From assembly GCF_001679725.1 (NCBI RefSeq), contig NZ_CP016282.1, positions 3,906,001-3,970,000 on the forward strand: a DNA stretch of 64,000 nucleotides, read 5' to 3'. Below the pieces are notes generated by a model that saw nothing but the letters and a program-made list of their open reading frames with translations, had not been told where the DNA came from and did no database searches. The position numbers were made by a program, and so were the translations under genes. Below, in pieces: positions 42,497 to 51,009 of this stretch; the stretch's first letter is position 1; each line of letters opens with the position of its first letter. This DNA is from Cryobacterium arcticum. Lineage in GTDB: Bacteria; Actinomycetota; Actinomycetes; Actinomycetales; Microbacteriaceae.

Positions 42497-43293
42497 TGGC
42501 GAAGGACGACAGGCTCTACGGCAAGTTCACCCAGGACTTCGCTGACAACCCGAAAATCCTGCCCCTGTCTGATGCTGCGTTCCGGTGCCTGGTCGAGGCG
42601 ACGCTCTACTCGCGCCGCATGCTCACCGATGGATTCCTAGCGACTCGCTTAGCCACCGCTAAGTGGTCGCTAGCCGCCTTGGGTGAATTGGCTACGAATG
42701 ACCCACTAAAACCGTCATTTTTGGCGGTCGATGGGGGCTGGATGATCCACGATTACGCCGAACATCAGGACACGAAGGCCGAAGTTGAGGCCCGTCGATC
42801 ACGCAACGCGGCCAATGGTAGCAAGGGCGGGATAGCCCGCGCTAAGCGAGTCGCTAGCAAGTCGGTTAGCGAAATCCAAGCAGAGACAGAGACAGAGACA
42901 GAGACAGAGACAACTACTTCTAACGAAGTAGTAAAAGAGAGACCCGCTACGCGCGGATCTCGTCTCTCTCCCGACTGGATGCCATCTGCTGCGTCTGTTG
43001 CAACGGCGAAGAAGGACGCACCGAACGTCGACCACCGGGCCGAGCACGCGACGTTCATCGACTACTGGATTGCCCAACCCGGGCAGAAGGGTGTCAAGAC
43101 GAACTGGGAGTCCACGTGGCGCAACTGGATGCGGCGGAAGCAAGGCGACGCCAAGCCCAAGCGCGGCAACACCGAATGGGCACTGCGCCCGACCAAGGCC
43201 GACCAGAACGCGGCCGAGTTTCAACGAATCTACGGAGGTGGAAATGAACGAGCCGGAAGCATTCAAGCTATTGACGCTGGCCTCAGCGCGTGA
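42496..43293 (+). CDS. Probable phage replication-initiation (replisome organiser-like) protein
   Basis: 265 residues. An N-terminal winged-helix-like part (KFTQDFADNPKILPLSDAAF, MLTDGFLATRLATAKWSLAA) resembles phage replisome organisers; a middle hinge contains ETETETETETTTS encoded by five tandem CAGAGA units (42881-42910); the C-terminal part has WIAQPGQKGVKTNWESTWRN, seen in DnaT/helicase-loading proteins. An origin may lie inside the gene, as in lambda O, but no clear iterons are seen. Confidence 0.68.
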   Translation: MAKDDRLYGKFTQDFADNPKILPLSDAAFRCLVEATLYSRRMLTDGFLATRLATAKWSLAALGELATNDPLKPSFLAVDGGWMIHDYAEHQDTKAEVEARRSRNAANGSKGGIARAKRVASKSVSEIQAETETETETETTTSNEVVKERPATRGSRLSPDWMPSAASVATAKKDAPNVDHRAEHATFIDYWIAQPGQKGVKTNWESTWRNWMRRKQGDAKPKRGNTEWALRPTKADQNAAEFQRIYGGGNERAGSIQAIDAGLSA

Positions 43294-43594
43294 CAACCGC
43301 ACAGTGTCTCAGTCCGTCGCAATGGTGTGGGCGGATGACCTCGAACGGGTGACGCTCGAGGATGCCGTGGGCGCGCTGAAGCTGCACTACCAGGAGCGCC
43401 CGGACGTGTGGCTGCAACCGGGGCACGTGATCGCCGGCGCACGCCGTGTGAGGGATCGCAGGGAACGCCAAGAGCGCATCGACGCACCGAGAGCCCTCAC
43501 CGGCAACGTCATCACCTTGGACCGGGCCAAGTTCGAGCGCGACACCCAGGCGTCCATCGAGAAGCACCGGGCCGAGAAGGCGGCGAGGTCGTGA
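43244..43594 (+). CDS. Possible helicase-loader-like phage protein
   Basis: 116 residues from ATG 43244 with GGAGGTGGAA before it. TLASARDNRTVSQSVAMVWA, RVTLEDAVGALKLHYQERPD, VWLQPGHVIAGARRVRD match the helical N-terminal domain found in phage replicative-helicase inhibitors/loaders (G39P-like). Follows the replication protein with a 50-bp overlap, fitting such a role. Similarity judged by eye. Confidence 0.62.
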   Translation: MNEPEAFKLLTLASARDNRTVSQSVAMVWADDLERVTLEDAVGALKLHYQERPDVWLQPGHVIAGARRVRDRRERQERIDAPRALTGNVITLDRAKFERDTQASIEKHRAEKAARS

Positions 43595-43905
43595 GCGTGC
43601 AGATAAGCATCAATGTCCCCGACGCCCAGTACCGGTTGCTCCTGGCCCACGCGAAGACCCGTCACGTCGAGACTCACCACCTCATCGAGCAGTTGGTGTC
43701 CAAGGCACTCACCCCGTCGCAGCAGTCACTTCGCGACCAGCTGCGCCACAACATCCGTCAGCTCCACTCCACCGGCCGCACTGACCGGCAGATCGCCGAG
43801 GCGCTCGACGAGAAACGCTCGCGGGTGTCTTACCACCGAGCAGACATGCAACTCCGCTCCCACGATCCCCGTGGGCGCAAACCACTACCGAAAGCGAGCA
43901 AGTAA
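43591..43905 (+). CDS. Phage DNA-binding-like protein
   Basis: 104 residues from GTG 43591. The N-terminus [20 protein letters not shown] looks like a beta-strand plus helix; the C-terminal [20 protein letters not shown] then SYHRADMQL is a probable helix-turn-helix. Overlaps the previous gene by 4 bp and precedes ssb. Confidence 0.68.
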   Translation: MSVQISINVPDAQYRLLLAHAKTRHVETHHLIEQLVSKALTPSQQSLRDQLRHNIRQLHSTGRTDRQIAEALDEKRSRVSYHRADMQLRSHDPRGRKPLPKASK

Positions 43906-43907
43906 TC

Positions 43908-44438
43908 ATGGCCGGCGAAACCGTAATCACTGTCATTGGCAACCTCACGAGCGACCCGGAGCTGCGTTACACGCAGAACGGGCTCGCGGTGGCGAACTTC
44001 ACCATCGCATCCACCCCGCGGCACTTCGACAAGGCGACGAACGAGTGGAAGGACGACGAAGCACTGTTCCTGCGCGCATCCGTCTGGCACGAGTTCGCCG
44101 AGCACGTGGCCGGCAGCCTGACGAAGGGCTCCCGCGTCATCGCCAGCGGCCGCCTGAAGCAGCGCTCCTACGAAACCAAGGAGGGCGAGAAGCGCACGTC
44201 GTTCGAGTTGGAGGTCGACGAGATCGGCCCGTCGTTGAGATACGCGACGGCTTCACTCACTCGGGCGAGCTCCGGTGGGGGTAGCGCGGGGCAGCGTGGG
44301 GGCACCAGCGGCGCGGCAGATGAACCGTGGGCAGCAACCCAGAATGCGGCGCCGAACGCTCAGGCGGGCGCACAGGGCTTAGGAGGTGGCGACGTGTGGA
44401 ATGCGCCGGGCAATGCAGATCAAGAAATACCGTTCTGA
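43908..44438 (+). CDS. ssb: Single-stranded DNA-binding protein
   Basis: 176 residues. OB fold in the first 110: [53 protein letters not shown] Gly/Ala/Gln-rich linker follows and the tip ends in ADQEIPF, the acidic hydrophobic tail that recruits partner proteins. Closes the replication block; the next 121 bp are gene-free. Confidence 0.93.
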   Translation: MAGETVITVIGNLTSDPELRYTQNGLAVANFTIASTPRHFDKATNEWKDDEALFLRASVWHEFAEHVAGSLTKGSRVIASGRLKQRSYETKEGEKRTSFELEVDEIGPSLRYATASLTRASSGGGSAGQRGGTSGAADEPWAATQNAAPNAQAGAQGLGGGDVWNAPGNADQEIPF

Positions 44439-44486
44439 CCTGCGATTTAGCTGGAAATTAGAACGTGTTTCAGCTAAAATAAGAAC

Positions 44487-44554
44487 GTCCCCGCAGCGTG
44501 TTGGAAGCACGCGGCGGGGACTGACCCCCACAAATCGACTTCACCGATTGGAGG
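44487..44554 (+). ncRNA. Structured leader A of HNH gene
   Basis: GTCCCCGC (44487-44494) pairs with GCGGGGAC (44514-44521); after an A/G mismatch GCGTG pairs with CACGC, loop TTGGAAG. Then comes TCGACTTCACCGATTGGAGG (44535-44554) just before the start codon. A TAAAAT box (44475-44480) places a transcript start near 44487. A similar hairpin plus TCGAC...ACCGATTG block precedes the other HNH gene at 54879. An 8-bp inverted repeat TTTAGCTG/CAGCTAAA (44446-44478) lies upstream. Confidence 0.65.
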
Positions 44555-44559
44555 GCTTC

Positions 44560-45117
44560 ATGGATTCTACCCATGCCGCCTCAAGCAACCACCGCCACCC
44601 CGACGGATGGAACACAGTTCCGGTCCCCGAGCGCGTGGCGCAGAGAGCAATCACCCGCGTAGTCAAGCAGGAAGACGGGTGCTGGATTAGCACGTACTCC
44701 ATCGGCACCCACGGATACGCCCAGGTCGGATGGCAGGACGGCGGGGTGCGGGGGCTGGTTCTGGCGCACAAGGCCGCGTGGGTTGCCGTCAATGGGCAAG
44801 TACCCATGGCCATGACACTCGACCACACCTGCAAAGTGCGGCCATGCGTGAACCCCGCTCACCTTCGGCTTCTGCCGAACATCGAGAATGCCCGCCGCAA
44901 CCAGGGAGACGACTTCCCCATGGGCGGGTGTCGCCACGGCCACCCGAACTCGGACCTGATGCGCATGGCAAGGCGCACTAAGTCTGGTGAGCGCCGCTGG
45001 GGCGTCACGTGTCGCCAGTGCATGAAAGACAGTCAGGCCCGATGGACCGCTGCAAACCCCAACGGGCACCGCGATGCCCAACTCCGCTACGCCGAGAAGA
45101 AACGAAAGGCAGCCTAA
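44560..45117 (+). CDS. HNH homing-type endonuclease
   Basis: 185 residues. GCWISTYSIGTHGYAQVGWQ then VLAHKAAWVAVNGQVPMAMT, LDHTCKVRPCVNPAHLRLLP is the HNH core with D-H, C pair and N-x-x-H. A second Cys/His set (GGCRHGHPNSDL, TCRQCMKDSQARW) forms a C-terminal zinc-binding tail. It has its own putative promoter and leader and breaks an otherwise gap-free gene row, typical of a free-standing homing gene insertion. Confidence 0.9.
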   Translation: MDSTHAASSNHRHPDGWNTVPVPERVAQRAITRVVKQEDGCWISTYSIGTHGYAQVGWQDGGVRGLVLAHKAAWVAVNGQVPMAMTLDHTCKVRPCVNPAHLRLLPNIENARRNQGDDFPMGGCRHGHPNSDLMRMARRTKSGERRWGVTCRQCMKDSQARWTAANPNGHRDAQLRYAEKKRKAA

Positions 45118-45350
45118 TGGCGCACCCAAGATGGCCCGGATTCAACACGAAGACCGGAAACCCCCCGTTCGACAACCAGAGCCGGAACATGAACACCTAC
45201 ATGTACCGCTACGTGAGGTCGCACTTCAAGCTGGCCGGCGTCGTCGGGCGCAAGCGGAAGAAGAAGCTCACCCGCGTAGAGGGCGGCAACCTCTGCAAGC
45301 TCTATGCCGCTGTGTACCGCGACACCGTGCGGAAGCACAAGGCCGCCTGA
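45117..45350 (+). CDS. Small basic phage protein
   Basis: 77 residues, strongly basic: YRYVRSHFKLAGVVGRKRKK, KLTRVEGGNLCKLYAAVYRD. Start overlaps the HNH stop (TAATG). Nucleic-acid binding is possible from charge alone. Confidence 0.65.
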   Translation: MAHPRWPGFNTKTGNPPFDNQSRNMNTYMYRYVRSHFKLAGVVGRKRKKKLTRVEGGNLCKLYAAVYRDTVRKHKAA

Positions 45351-45562
45351 TGGCTACCTACATCGTCGGCCAGATCGACGGCCGCCACTCCCCCGAAACC
45401 CAGGGCAAGGACCCGGCACCCACGGAGCATCGGTGTGCGGACTGCTACGGCCCCTACGGTCTCAGCGCCATTCCCTGCCCCAACGCTCCGGGTGCCGTTC
45501 GCGCCCGGGCGTTCCTTGCCACACGAGAACAGATCAACCGAGACAAGAAGGGCAAATCATGA
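45350..45562 (+). CDS. Small phage zinc-ribbon-like protein
   Basis: 70 residues. HRCADCYGPYGLSAIPCPNA has CxxC and a third Cys; rest is IVGQIDGRHSPETQGKD. One-base overlap with the previous stop. Unknown role. Confidence 0.65.
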   Translation: MATYIVGQIDGRHSPETQGKDPAPTEHRCADCYGPYGLSAIPCPNAPGAVRARAFLATREQINRDKKGKS

Positions 45563-45948
45563 GTACCAACGAGGAACGGGATGCGCTGGCGCAACGGATC
45601 TGGGAAACCTCCCGGGCTGACGAGGGCAGCATTTCCGTGATGGGCGCGAACGTCGTCGCGGATGCGCTGATCTCGGCAGGCTACGCCCGAGAGGTGACCA
45701 ACCAGCCGCCCGGGTTCACCCTCGCGGGGTGGCACGTGGACGCGACGCTGGACGCTGGCACGGATCACATCACCAACCCGCGCCAGTACGTGGTCCAGTG
45801 CGAGTGGTGCCGGGCCGTCTTCTGGGGGCCGCGCAAGGCTGACGCGATGATGCAGATGGAGGCTCACCGCGAGGATATGTACGACGCGAACGAGCGCGAG
45901 CGTGAGGTCAGGCGCTTCACCCCCACCCCCGCAGGGAGCGAGACGTGA
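45559..45948 (+). CDS. Phage protein of unknown function
   Basis: 129 residues. NEERDALAQRIWETSRADEG, VVADALISAGYAREV then QYVVQCEWCRAVFWGPRKAD with a CxxC pair. The IxxxADALIxAGY pattern is common in small actinophage proteins. ATGA overlaps at both ends. Confidence 0.72.
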   Translation: MSTNEERDALAQRIWETSRADEGSISVMGANVVADALISAGYAREVTNQPPGFTLAGWHVDATLDAGTDHITNPRQYVVQCEWCRAVFWGPRKADAMMQMEAHREDMYDANEREREVRRFTPTPAGSET

Positions 45949-46322
45949 GCGAGCACAGCGATCTGAGCAAGGTCATCTTCAGCAGCAGGGAATCAGATCA
46001 CTGGGGTTATGACGCCCCGGAGATCATGAGCATCTGCGAGAGGCTGGCGACCCACATCCTGGCGGCGGGCTACACGAAGAAGCCGCGCACGGTGACCACC
46101 GTCGAGGAACTGGACGCGCTGCCACACGGGAGCGTCGTCATGAGCGTTAGCGACGGCGAGACAGTCGTGGCGCGAAAACCGCCACTTGGTGCGTACTCGC
46201 CACCCACTGGCGGGTTCTGGGAGAAGGTCGGCTCCGAACTGGGAACGCTCGCGGAGGACATCATCTGGGACGGCCCCGCCACCATCATCTACACCCCCAC
46301 CGACGCAGGGAGCGAGACGTGA
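45945..46322 (+). CDS. Phage protein of unknown function
   Basis: 125 residues, GTG start. EIMSICERLATHILAAGYTK resembles the ADALIxAGY segment of the gene before it, so the two may be diverged duplicates. VEELDALPHGSVVMSVSDGE follows. Both genes end in PTxAGSET. Confidence 0.7.
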   Translation: MSEHSDLSKVIFSSRESDHWGYDAPEIMSICERLATHILAAGYTKKPRTVTTVEELDALPHGSVVMSVSDGETVVARKPPLGAYSPPTGGFWEKVGSELGTLAEDIIWDGPATIIYTPTDAGSET

Positions 46323-46753
46323 GCGCCCGGGCTGCCGACAAATGCCTGCAGTGTGACGAGACGCGGGGTGCGATCCGCAACGAGCAGTTGATCTGCGGCA
46401 CGGTCGACTACTACGGCGAACTCGGAGATGAGTGGCCCCGGCACCGGTTCAAGCCGTTCACCGTGGCCGAGCTCGCTGAGCAAGCCCGCATCGAACAGGC
46501 GATGGCTGAGCACTACGCCGGGATGGCGGAGTTCTTCAACGCCGAGGCCGCACGCATGAACGCCCTATGCGCGGAGTACGAAGCCGAGCACGGCCGCCAA
46601 CCGACGTACGAGGAGACGTGGGCGCTGGGCTGGCACGAAACGCCCACGCCCACCCCCCACCCGCCGTCTCCCGCCACAGGAGCAGACAACCGTACAACCA
46701 CGCACACGACGCCTGAAACGGGCGCAGGAGACGAAGGAGAGAGCAATGGCTAG
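46319..46753 (+). CDS. Phage protein of unknown function
   Basis: 144 residues, GTG start. CLQCDETRGAIRNEQLICGT holds a CxxC and a later Cys; the middle is helical (IEQAMAEHYAGMAEFFNAEA) and the end is Pro/Thr-rich (TPTPTPHPPSPATGADN). Confidence 0.7.
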   Translation: MSARAADKCLQCDETRGAIRNEQLICGTVDYYGELGDEWPRHRFKPFTVAELAEQARIEQAMAEHYAGMAEFFNAEAARMNALCAEYEAEHGRQPTYEETWALGWHETPTPTPHPPSPATGADNRTTTHTTPETGAGDEGESNG

Positions 46754-46943
46754 GGTCACGATCAACCTCGACACCAAAGATGGCGACTTTTCCATCAACC
46801 TCGATTGGCCCGAAGTCATGCGCTGGGGAGAGGACAACGACGTGCCGCGCCTCGATCGGCTCGTTGACGAAGCCGTGACCCGGCTCAAACGGGCGTACAC
46901 ACCAGAGCGCCCCGTAGGCGCAGAGAGTGAGCAGGGACGATGA
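46746..46943 (+). CDS. Small phage protein of unknown function
   Basis: 65 residues: RVTINLDTKDGDFSINLDWP, RLDRLVDEAVTRLKRAYTPE. A beta-hairpin followed by an amphipathic helix. Overlaps neighbours by 8 and 4 bp. Confidence 0.68.
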   Translation: MARVTINLDTKDGDFSINLDWPEVMRWGEDNDVPRLDRLVDEAVTRLKRAYTPERPVGAESEQGR

Positions 46944-47323
46944 GCGTAGTCATGGACGTGACGGGGGTCGAGCTTCGCCGCGATCCCGCCACCGACGAGT
47001 ACGTGTGCGGGTACGTCGGGTTCGGAAGCGAGCGCGCGGAGCTGAGGACGAAGAACCCAGTGCACCTCGGGTTCTGCTACAACCCAGAACGCCGCTTCGG
47101 CCTCGTCTGGGATCTCGCCTTCGGCTACGTCTCCGGGTTCCCGGTCAAGGCGCTGCTCTGGTTCGCCCTCACCCGATCACTGCCCACCGAGGCAATGCAG
47201 AAGCGCATTCGGGCGTGGGAGCTCAAGACCGGCAGGTTCGACTCTCGCATGTACGAGATCGTTCTCGGCGGGCAGGTCAGCATTCACGAGATCAGGAACG
47301 CCATGGCAGGGAGGGAAGTATGA
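46940..47323 (+). CDS. Phage protein of unknown function
   Basis: 127 residues. YVCGYVGFGSERAELRTKNP, FGLVWDLAFGYVSGFPVKAL, LWFALTRSLPTEAMQKRIRA. The middle is hydrophobic enough to be buried but short for a membrane helix. No family recognised. Confidence 0.7.
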   Translation: MSVVMDVTGVELRRDPATDEYVCGYVGFGSERAELRTKNPVHLGFCYNPERRFGLVWDLAFGYVSGFPVKALLWFALTRSLPTEAMQKRIRAWELKTGRFDSRMYEIVLGGQVSIHEIRNAMAGREV

Positions 47324-47964
47324 TTACTCTGCTCGAATCGGTGGACCTGCTCACCAAGCCCCGCGTCTCGAAGGTGGTCCAGTCCAACGAGGCCGGGATC
47401 ACCTGCACCTCACCCGTCGAATTGCCCCCGCTGCTCGACGCGCTCGACGAGGCGATTCGCTCGAACATGGGCGGCACCACCTCGGGAGGCTCCGACCCCG
47501 CCACCAGATCATTGGTGGACGCCGGCGCACTGATGAAGCTGATGCAGATCAGCTCCACCGTCATGAGCTGGTGCCGAAGCGTGGATGCGGTGATCGACAA
47601 GCAATCGATGACGGTCACGCTCCGGCGCTGGTACGTGAAGTTCAACGAGTGCCAGCACGAAGACGGCATGGTCAACTGGTACGCCAACCAGATCGTGAAG
47701 TGGGAGGGTCAGATCTTAGCCCTGCTCGACCCGCCGAAGGAGAAGGATCTGCCCCAGCACTGCCCGTCATGCGGCGCCGGGGAATGGTGGGACCCGAAGA
47801 CCAAGGAGCGCTACTACCGGCCCCTGGTCATCAAGTACCGGCCCGACTCGCCCAGCATGACCGACGACGCAACTGGTGTCTGCCGGGCATGCGGCGAGAC
47901 GTGGAAGGCTAGGGAGCTGCAATACGAGCTCGAACTTGCTGAACAGGTCCAAGAAACAGCCTGA
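47320..47964 (+). CDS. Phage zinc-ribbon protein of unknown function
   Basis: 214 residues. Helical N-terminus (ALMKLMQISSTVMSWCRSVD; RRWYVKFNECQHEDGMVNWY) and a C-terminal zinc ribbon HCPSCGAGEWWD ... CRACGETWKA with two CxxC pairs. Widespread type in actinophages before the packaging genes; function unknown. Last gene before a strong terminator. Confidence 0.75.
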   Translation: MITLLESVDLLTKPRVSKVVQSNEAGITCTSPVELPPLLDALDEAIRSNMGGTTSGGSDPATRSLVDAGALMKLMQISSTVMSWCRSVDAVIDKQSMTVTLRRWYVKFNECQHEDGMVNWYANQIVKWEGQILALLDPPKEKDLPQHCPSCGAGEWWDPKTKERYYRPLVIKYRPDSPSMTDDATGVCRACGETWKARELQYELELAEQVQETA

Positions 47965-48051
47965 CGACACGCCGATGAAATCAGGTGGACAAACGCTCTC
48001 GTGAGGGCATAAGATGAGGGTGCGCTCCAGTAGTGCGCCTACTTCGCAGAG

Positions 48052-48085
48052 AAAGGGCCTCAGTCTTCGGATTGAGGCCCTTTTT
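48052..48085 (+). terminator. Strong intrinsic terminator between middle and late regions
   Basis: AAAGGGCCTCA (48052-48062) pairs with TGAGGCCCTTT (48073-48083), loop about GTCTTCGGAT, and the T run extends to 48087. Classic stem plus T run. The gap 47965-48231 otherwise holds only a GGTGCGC/GTGCGCC repeat near 48020-48040 and the GGAGG site of the next gene. Confidence 0.88.
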
Positions 48086-48231
48086 TTGTGCCCAAATCTT
48101 CCCCATGTAGCCACACCCGCTCACCAACTGAAGGCCAGCGCCAAGCGCCGAGCCCATAACCCAGGCGGTCGACGGCTCACATTGGGGAACCCTTCGCAAC
48201 ACCCGTCAATCGAATCAGCTAAGGAGGCCGC

Positions 48232-48465
48232 ATGAGCAAGGGCACCATGACACTGCAGCCGGCCTTGCACCGTGCGCAGATCGAGCTCGACAAGATGCCC
48301 GCGAACGCCGTGATTCTCGATTCCTACGGCCATGCGTGGCAGCAGGGCGGCACCCCCGGACGCGGTGTGGCAAGCGGCTACTGGTACCGGGCATTCGGTG
48401 ACGACACCGAAGTCTCATCGTTCGAGCTTGCACAGCGCGGGCCGATCAAGCGCATGAAGGTCTAG
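48232..48465 (+). CDS. Small phage protein of unknown function
   Basis: 77 residues after AAGGAGGCCGC, a strong ribosome site. ALHRAQIELDKMPANAVILD, SYGHAWQQGGTPGRGVASGY. First gene of the late transcript. No family recognised. Confidence 0.7.
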   Translation: MSKGTMTLQPALHRAQIELDKMPANAVILDSYGHAWQQGGTPGRGVASGYWYRAFGDDTEVSSFELAQRGPIKRMKV

Positions 48466-48544
48466 CGCACCCCAACACTTCCGCGTCGTAGCCCAACCCA
48501 ACCAGTTAGACCTCACACGCCGACGCCGGAAACATCGCGAGCGG

Positions 48545-48715
48545 GTGACTGGAACAACTGAAAGCAAACAGGGTGCGGCGCGGGACCGACTTCCGCCATC
48601 CAAGCGTCAACGCTGCCCGCATTCAGCGAAGGACGCCCCAAGGCCCGGATTCTGTACGGGCTGGCGCACCTGCGCGAGGGTGGCGGAACAAACGCTTCGA
48701 GAGGACCTGCGATGA
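48545..48715 (+). CDS. Possible small phage protein
   Basis: 56 residues from GTG 48545: TGTTESKQGAARDRLPPSKR, CPHSAKDAPRPGFCTGWRTC. Supported by the ATGA overlap with the next start and by closing an otherwise 246-bp gap; the ribosome site is weak. The DNA also forms hairpins (GCCCG/CGGGC near 48645-48665), so an RNA role cannot be excluded. Confidence 0.45.
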   Translation: MTGTTESKQGAARDRLPPSKRQRCPHSAKDAPRPGFCTGWRTCARVAEQTLREDLR

Positions 48716-48990
48716 GCCTGCTCAGTGAGTACGAAGACGCACTCCGGGCCCTCCTCGCGGAGAACGACGACGACGGCGACCCCATCGTGGCCTACGTCAC
48801 CTACGTCATCACCACCGACGCAGAGACCGGCGAACGCGAATACCCCAACGTCCTCACCCCAGCAGGGCAACGGGCATTCATCACCCGCGGACTCCTCGCC
48901 CAGGCAATGGACGACGTGATCGCCGGCGCCATGCCCACCGTCACGTTCGTAGACGCTGAGTATGACGAAGGTGATGAAGCCGATGCCTGA
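48712..48990 (+). CDS. Small acidic phage protein
   Basis: 92 residues, acidic: LSEYEDALRALLAENDDDGD, FVDAEYDEGDEADA at the end. ITTDAETGEREYPNVLTPAG in the middle. Upstream GAGAGGACCTGCG. Unknown. Confidence 0.7.
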   Translation: MSLLSEYEDALRALLAENDDDGDPIVAYVTYVITTDAETGEREYPNVLTPAGQRAFITRGLLAQAMDDVIAGAMPTVTFVDAEYDEGDEADA

Positions 48991-49078
48991 GCGCACGCTT
49001 TACCCGTGTGGGACCTGCGGGAGTGAAGCGACATCGCCTCTCCAGGCTGCCGAGTGCTGCGATCCGGCCGACATCTGA
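48983..49078 (+). CDS. Tiny Cys-rich phage protein
   Basis: 31 residues from ATG 48983 (38 from ATG 48962): PERTLYPCGTCGSEATSPLQ then AAECCDPADI. The CGTC and ECC pairs could bind zinc. Overlaps the previous stop. The following gap 49079-49226 contains CGGGGT/ACCCCG and other short hairpins only. Confidence 0.5.
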   Translation: MPERTLYPCGTCGSEATSPLQAAECCDPADI

Positions 49079-49226
49079 CCGTTCCGACGCTCCAAGGTCT
49101 CCAGAAACACGGGGTTAGACCACCCCGCCAGAACGAAAACCCCGTAAAGACGCGGGAGTGACCAATTCGACCCGAGGCCCAGCCTCTCCCGTAGCGTCCA
49201 GGCGGCGCACATCGAGGTGATGACCA

Positions 49227-49712
49227 ATGGCACTCACCGACGCCCAGCGAGACGAGATCCTCTCCCTGCACGACAAGGGGCTAGCCCGCAACGAGATCGC
49301 CCGTCAAACCGGTGTCAGTGCAGGATCAGTCACCAACGTCTGCGCAGCGAATGACCGCACCTTTGACCGGTCAAGCACAAAAGACGCACAAGCGGCCCGC
49401 TCGGTGGATCTCGCTGACGCCCGGCTCACTCTTGCCCATCGGCTCAACACCGCGGCGAACGACATGCTTGACATGATCGACAAGCCCTTCACGGTGTTCA
49501 ACTTCGGCGGGAAGGACAACACCTTCGCTGAGGCGACACTGGACTCGGCGCCTGTTGAGGCTCGGCGCACGATCGTCACGTCCGCGGCCATCGTGTTCGA
49601 CAAGCTCACGAAGGTGCTCGAGAAGGACACCTCAGGCGTGATCACGGCGAACTCGCTGGTGGATGCGCTCATTGCAGGGTTCGAGGCTCAGGACGTCACC
49701 GATGTTGAGTAG
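49227..49712 (+). CDS. Probable terminase small subunit (HTH)
   Basis: 161 residues. An HTH opens the protein: TDAQRDEILSLHDKGLARNE, IARQTGVSAGSVTNVC. Helical rest. Position immediately before the large terminase with an 11-bp overlap is that of the DNA-recognition subunit of the packaging motor. Confidence 0.75.
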   Translation: MALTDAQRDEILSLHDKGLARNEIARQTGVSAGSVTNVCAANDRTFDRSSTKDAQAARSVDLADARLTLAHRLNTAANDMLDMIDKPFTVFNFGGKDNTFAEATLDSAPVEARRTIVTSAAIVFDKLTKVLEKDTSGVITANSLVDALIAGFEAQDVTDVE

Positions 49713-50988
49713 CCCGAGCCTGTCTCGCAAGCAGATCTCGTCCATCGTGCGGTCGAAGCTGCGCAAGATCGCCCTGTGGGTCGGCGCTGTCTCTGGCGGC
49801 AAGACCATCGCGGCTAACTTCGCGTTCCTGATCGCTGTGCGTGAGGCGCAAGGGACCGGCCTGATCGTCATCGTCGGCAAGACGCTGCAGACCATCGAGC
49901 GCAACATCATCGACCCGCTGCAGCAGGTGGAACTCTTCGGCGCGTTGGCCGGCCAGGTGCTACACACACGAGGGTCGAACACTGCGACCATCCTCGGCCG
50001 TGAAGTGCACCTTGTCGGCGCCAACGATGCCCGCTCTGAGGAGAAGATCCGCGGCGCGACGATCGAGATCGCCTACGTCGATGAGGCGACCCTGCTACCT
50101 GTGGGCTTCTGGGAGATGCTGCTGACTCGTCTGCGCGTCCCCACTGCTCGACTCCTCGCCACGACCAACCCGGGCTCGTTCAACCACTGGCTGCGTCAGC
50201 AGTACATGCTCAACGCCGACGCGAAGAACATGATCGTGTTCGAGTTCGTCATGGACGACAACCCCTCGCTCACCGCCCAGTATGTGGCTGACATGAAGGC
50301 CTCGTTCACCGGGGCGTTCTACGACCGGTTCATCCTCGGCAAGTGGTCGAACGCTGAGGGCGCGATCTTCGACATGTGGGATCCGGCGAAGCACACGATC
50401 CCGTGGGCCGACCTGCCCCCCATGCGCAAGCTCATCGCGGTCGGCATCGACTACGGCACCACGAACCCCACAGCTGCTCTCATGCTCGGCATGGCGACGC
50501 AGACCGACCTGTACGGCAAAGAGCACTCGAAGCTGTACCTCGTCGACGAGTGGCGTTACGAGTCCATCGCGGAGAAGCAGAAGCTCACCGACGTCGAACT
50601 CTCACGCCGGCTGCGCAGATGGCTCGCTGACCCTCACCTGCCGGCCAACCAGATGCAGCTCACCCCCGACTACATCGTGCTCGACCCGTCTGCCGCATCC
50701 TTCCGGGTGCAACTGCAGCAGGACGGGCTGCTCTCCACACAGGCCGACAACGACGTGCTCAACGGCATTCGTACGGTCGCCTCAGTGCTGTCTGCCGGGA
50801 AGCTGCTCGTCACTGAGCGCTGCCCTGGCTGGCAGAAGGAAGTCACCGAGTACGTGTGGGATGCGAAGTCATCTGAGAAGGGCGAGGACAAGCCCGTCAA
50901 GGCCAACGACCACTCGCAGGACGCCGCACGCTACGCCCTGCAGACCACCGAATCCATCTGGCGCCAACACGTGAAGCTCGCCGCCTAA
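49702..50988 (+). CDS. Terminase large subunit
   Basis: 428 residues from ATG 49702. ATPase: Walker A GAVSGGKT (residues 28-35), Walker B IAYVDEA (123-129), coupling motif LLATTNPGS. Nuclease domain: VGIDYGTTNPTAALML (first Asp) and NDHSQDAARYAL (last Asp). PBSX-type terminase. Cuts concatemers and pumps DNA through the portal. Confidence 0.92.
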   Translation: MLSSPSLSRKQISSIVRSKLRKIALWVGAVSGGKTIAANFAFLIAVREAQGTGLIVIVGKTLQTIERNIIDPLQQVELFGALAGQVLHTRGSNTATILGREVHLVGANDARSEEKIRGATIEIAYVDEATLLPVGFWEMLLTRLRVPTARLLATTNPGSFNHWLRQQYMLNADAKNMIVFEFVMDDNPSLTAQYVADMKASFTGAFYDRFILGKWSNAEGAIFDMWDPAKHTIPWADLPPMRKLIAVGIDYGTTNPTAALMLGMATQTDLYGKEHSKLYLVDEWRYESIAEKQKLTDVELSRRLRRWLADPHLPANQMQLTPDYIVLDPSAASFRVQLQQDGLLSTQADNDVLNGIRTVASVLSAGKLLVTERCPGWQKEVTEYVWDAKSSEKGEDKPVKANDHSQDAARYALQTTESIWRQHVKLAA

Positions 50989-51009
50989 CCCACTCTGAAC
51001 GGAGTACAC

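Noticed and set aside
42881..42910. CRISPR-like array
   Set aside because: A simple hexanucleotide microsatellite inside a gene; there are no spaced repeats of 24-40 bp anywhere in the window and no cas genes.
44439..45117. Group I or II intron carrying the HNH gene
   Set aside because: No split gene on either side, no P7/P3 or domain V pattern seen; ssb ends normally and the next gene starts normally.
48014..48235. 73-codon frame across 48014-48235
   Set aside because: It runs through the perfect terminator at 48052-48085 and has no ribosome site or protein-like pattern.
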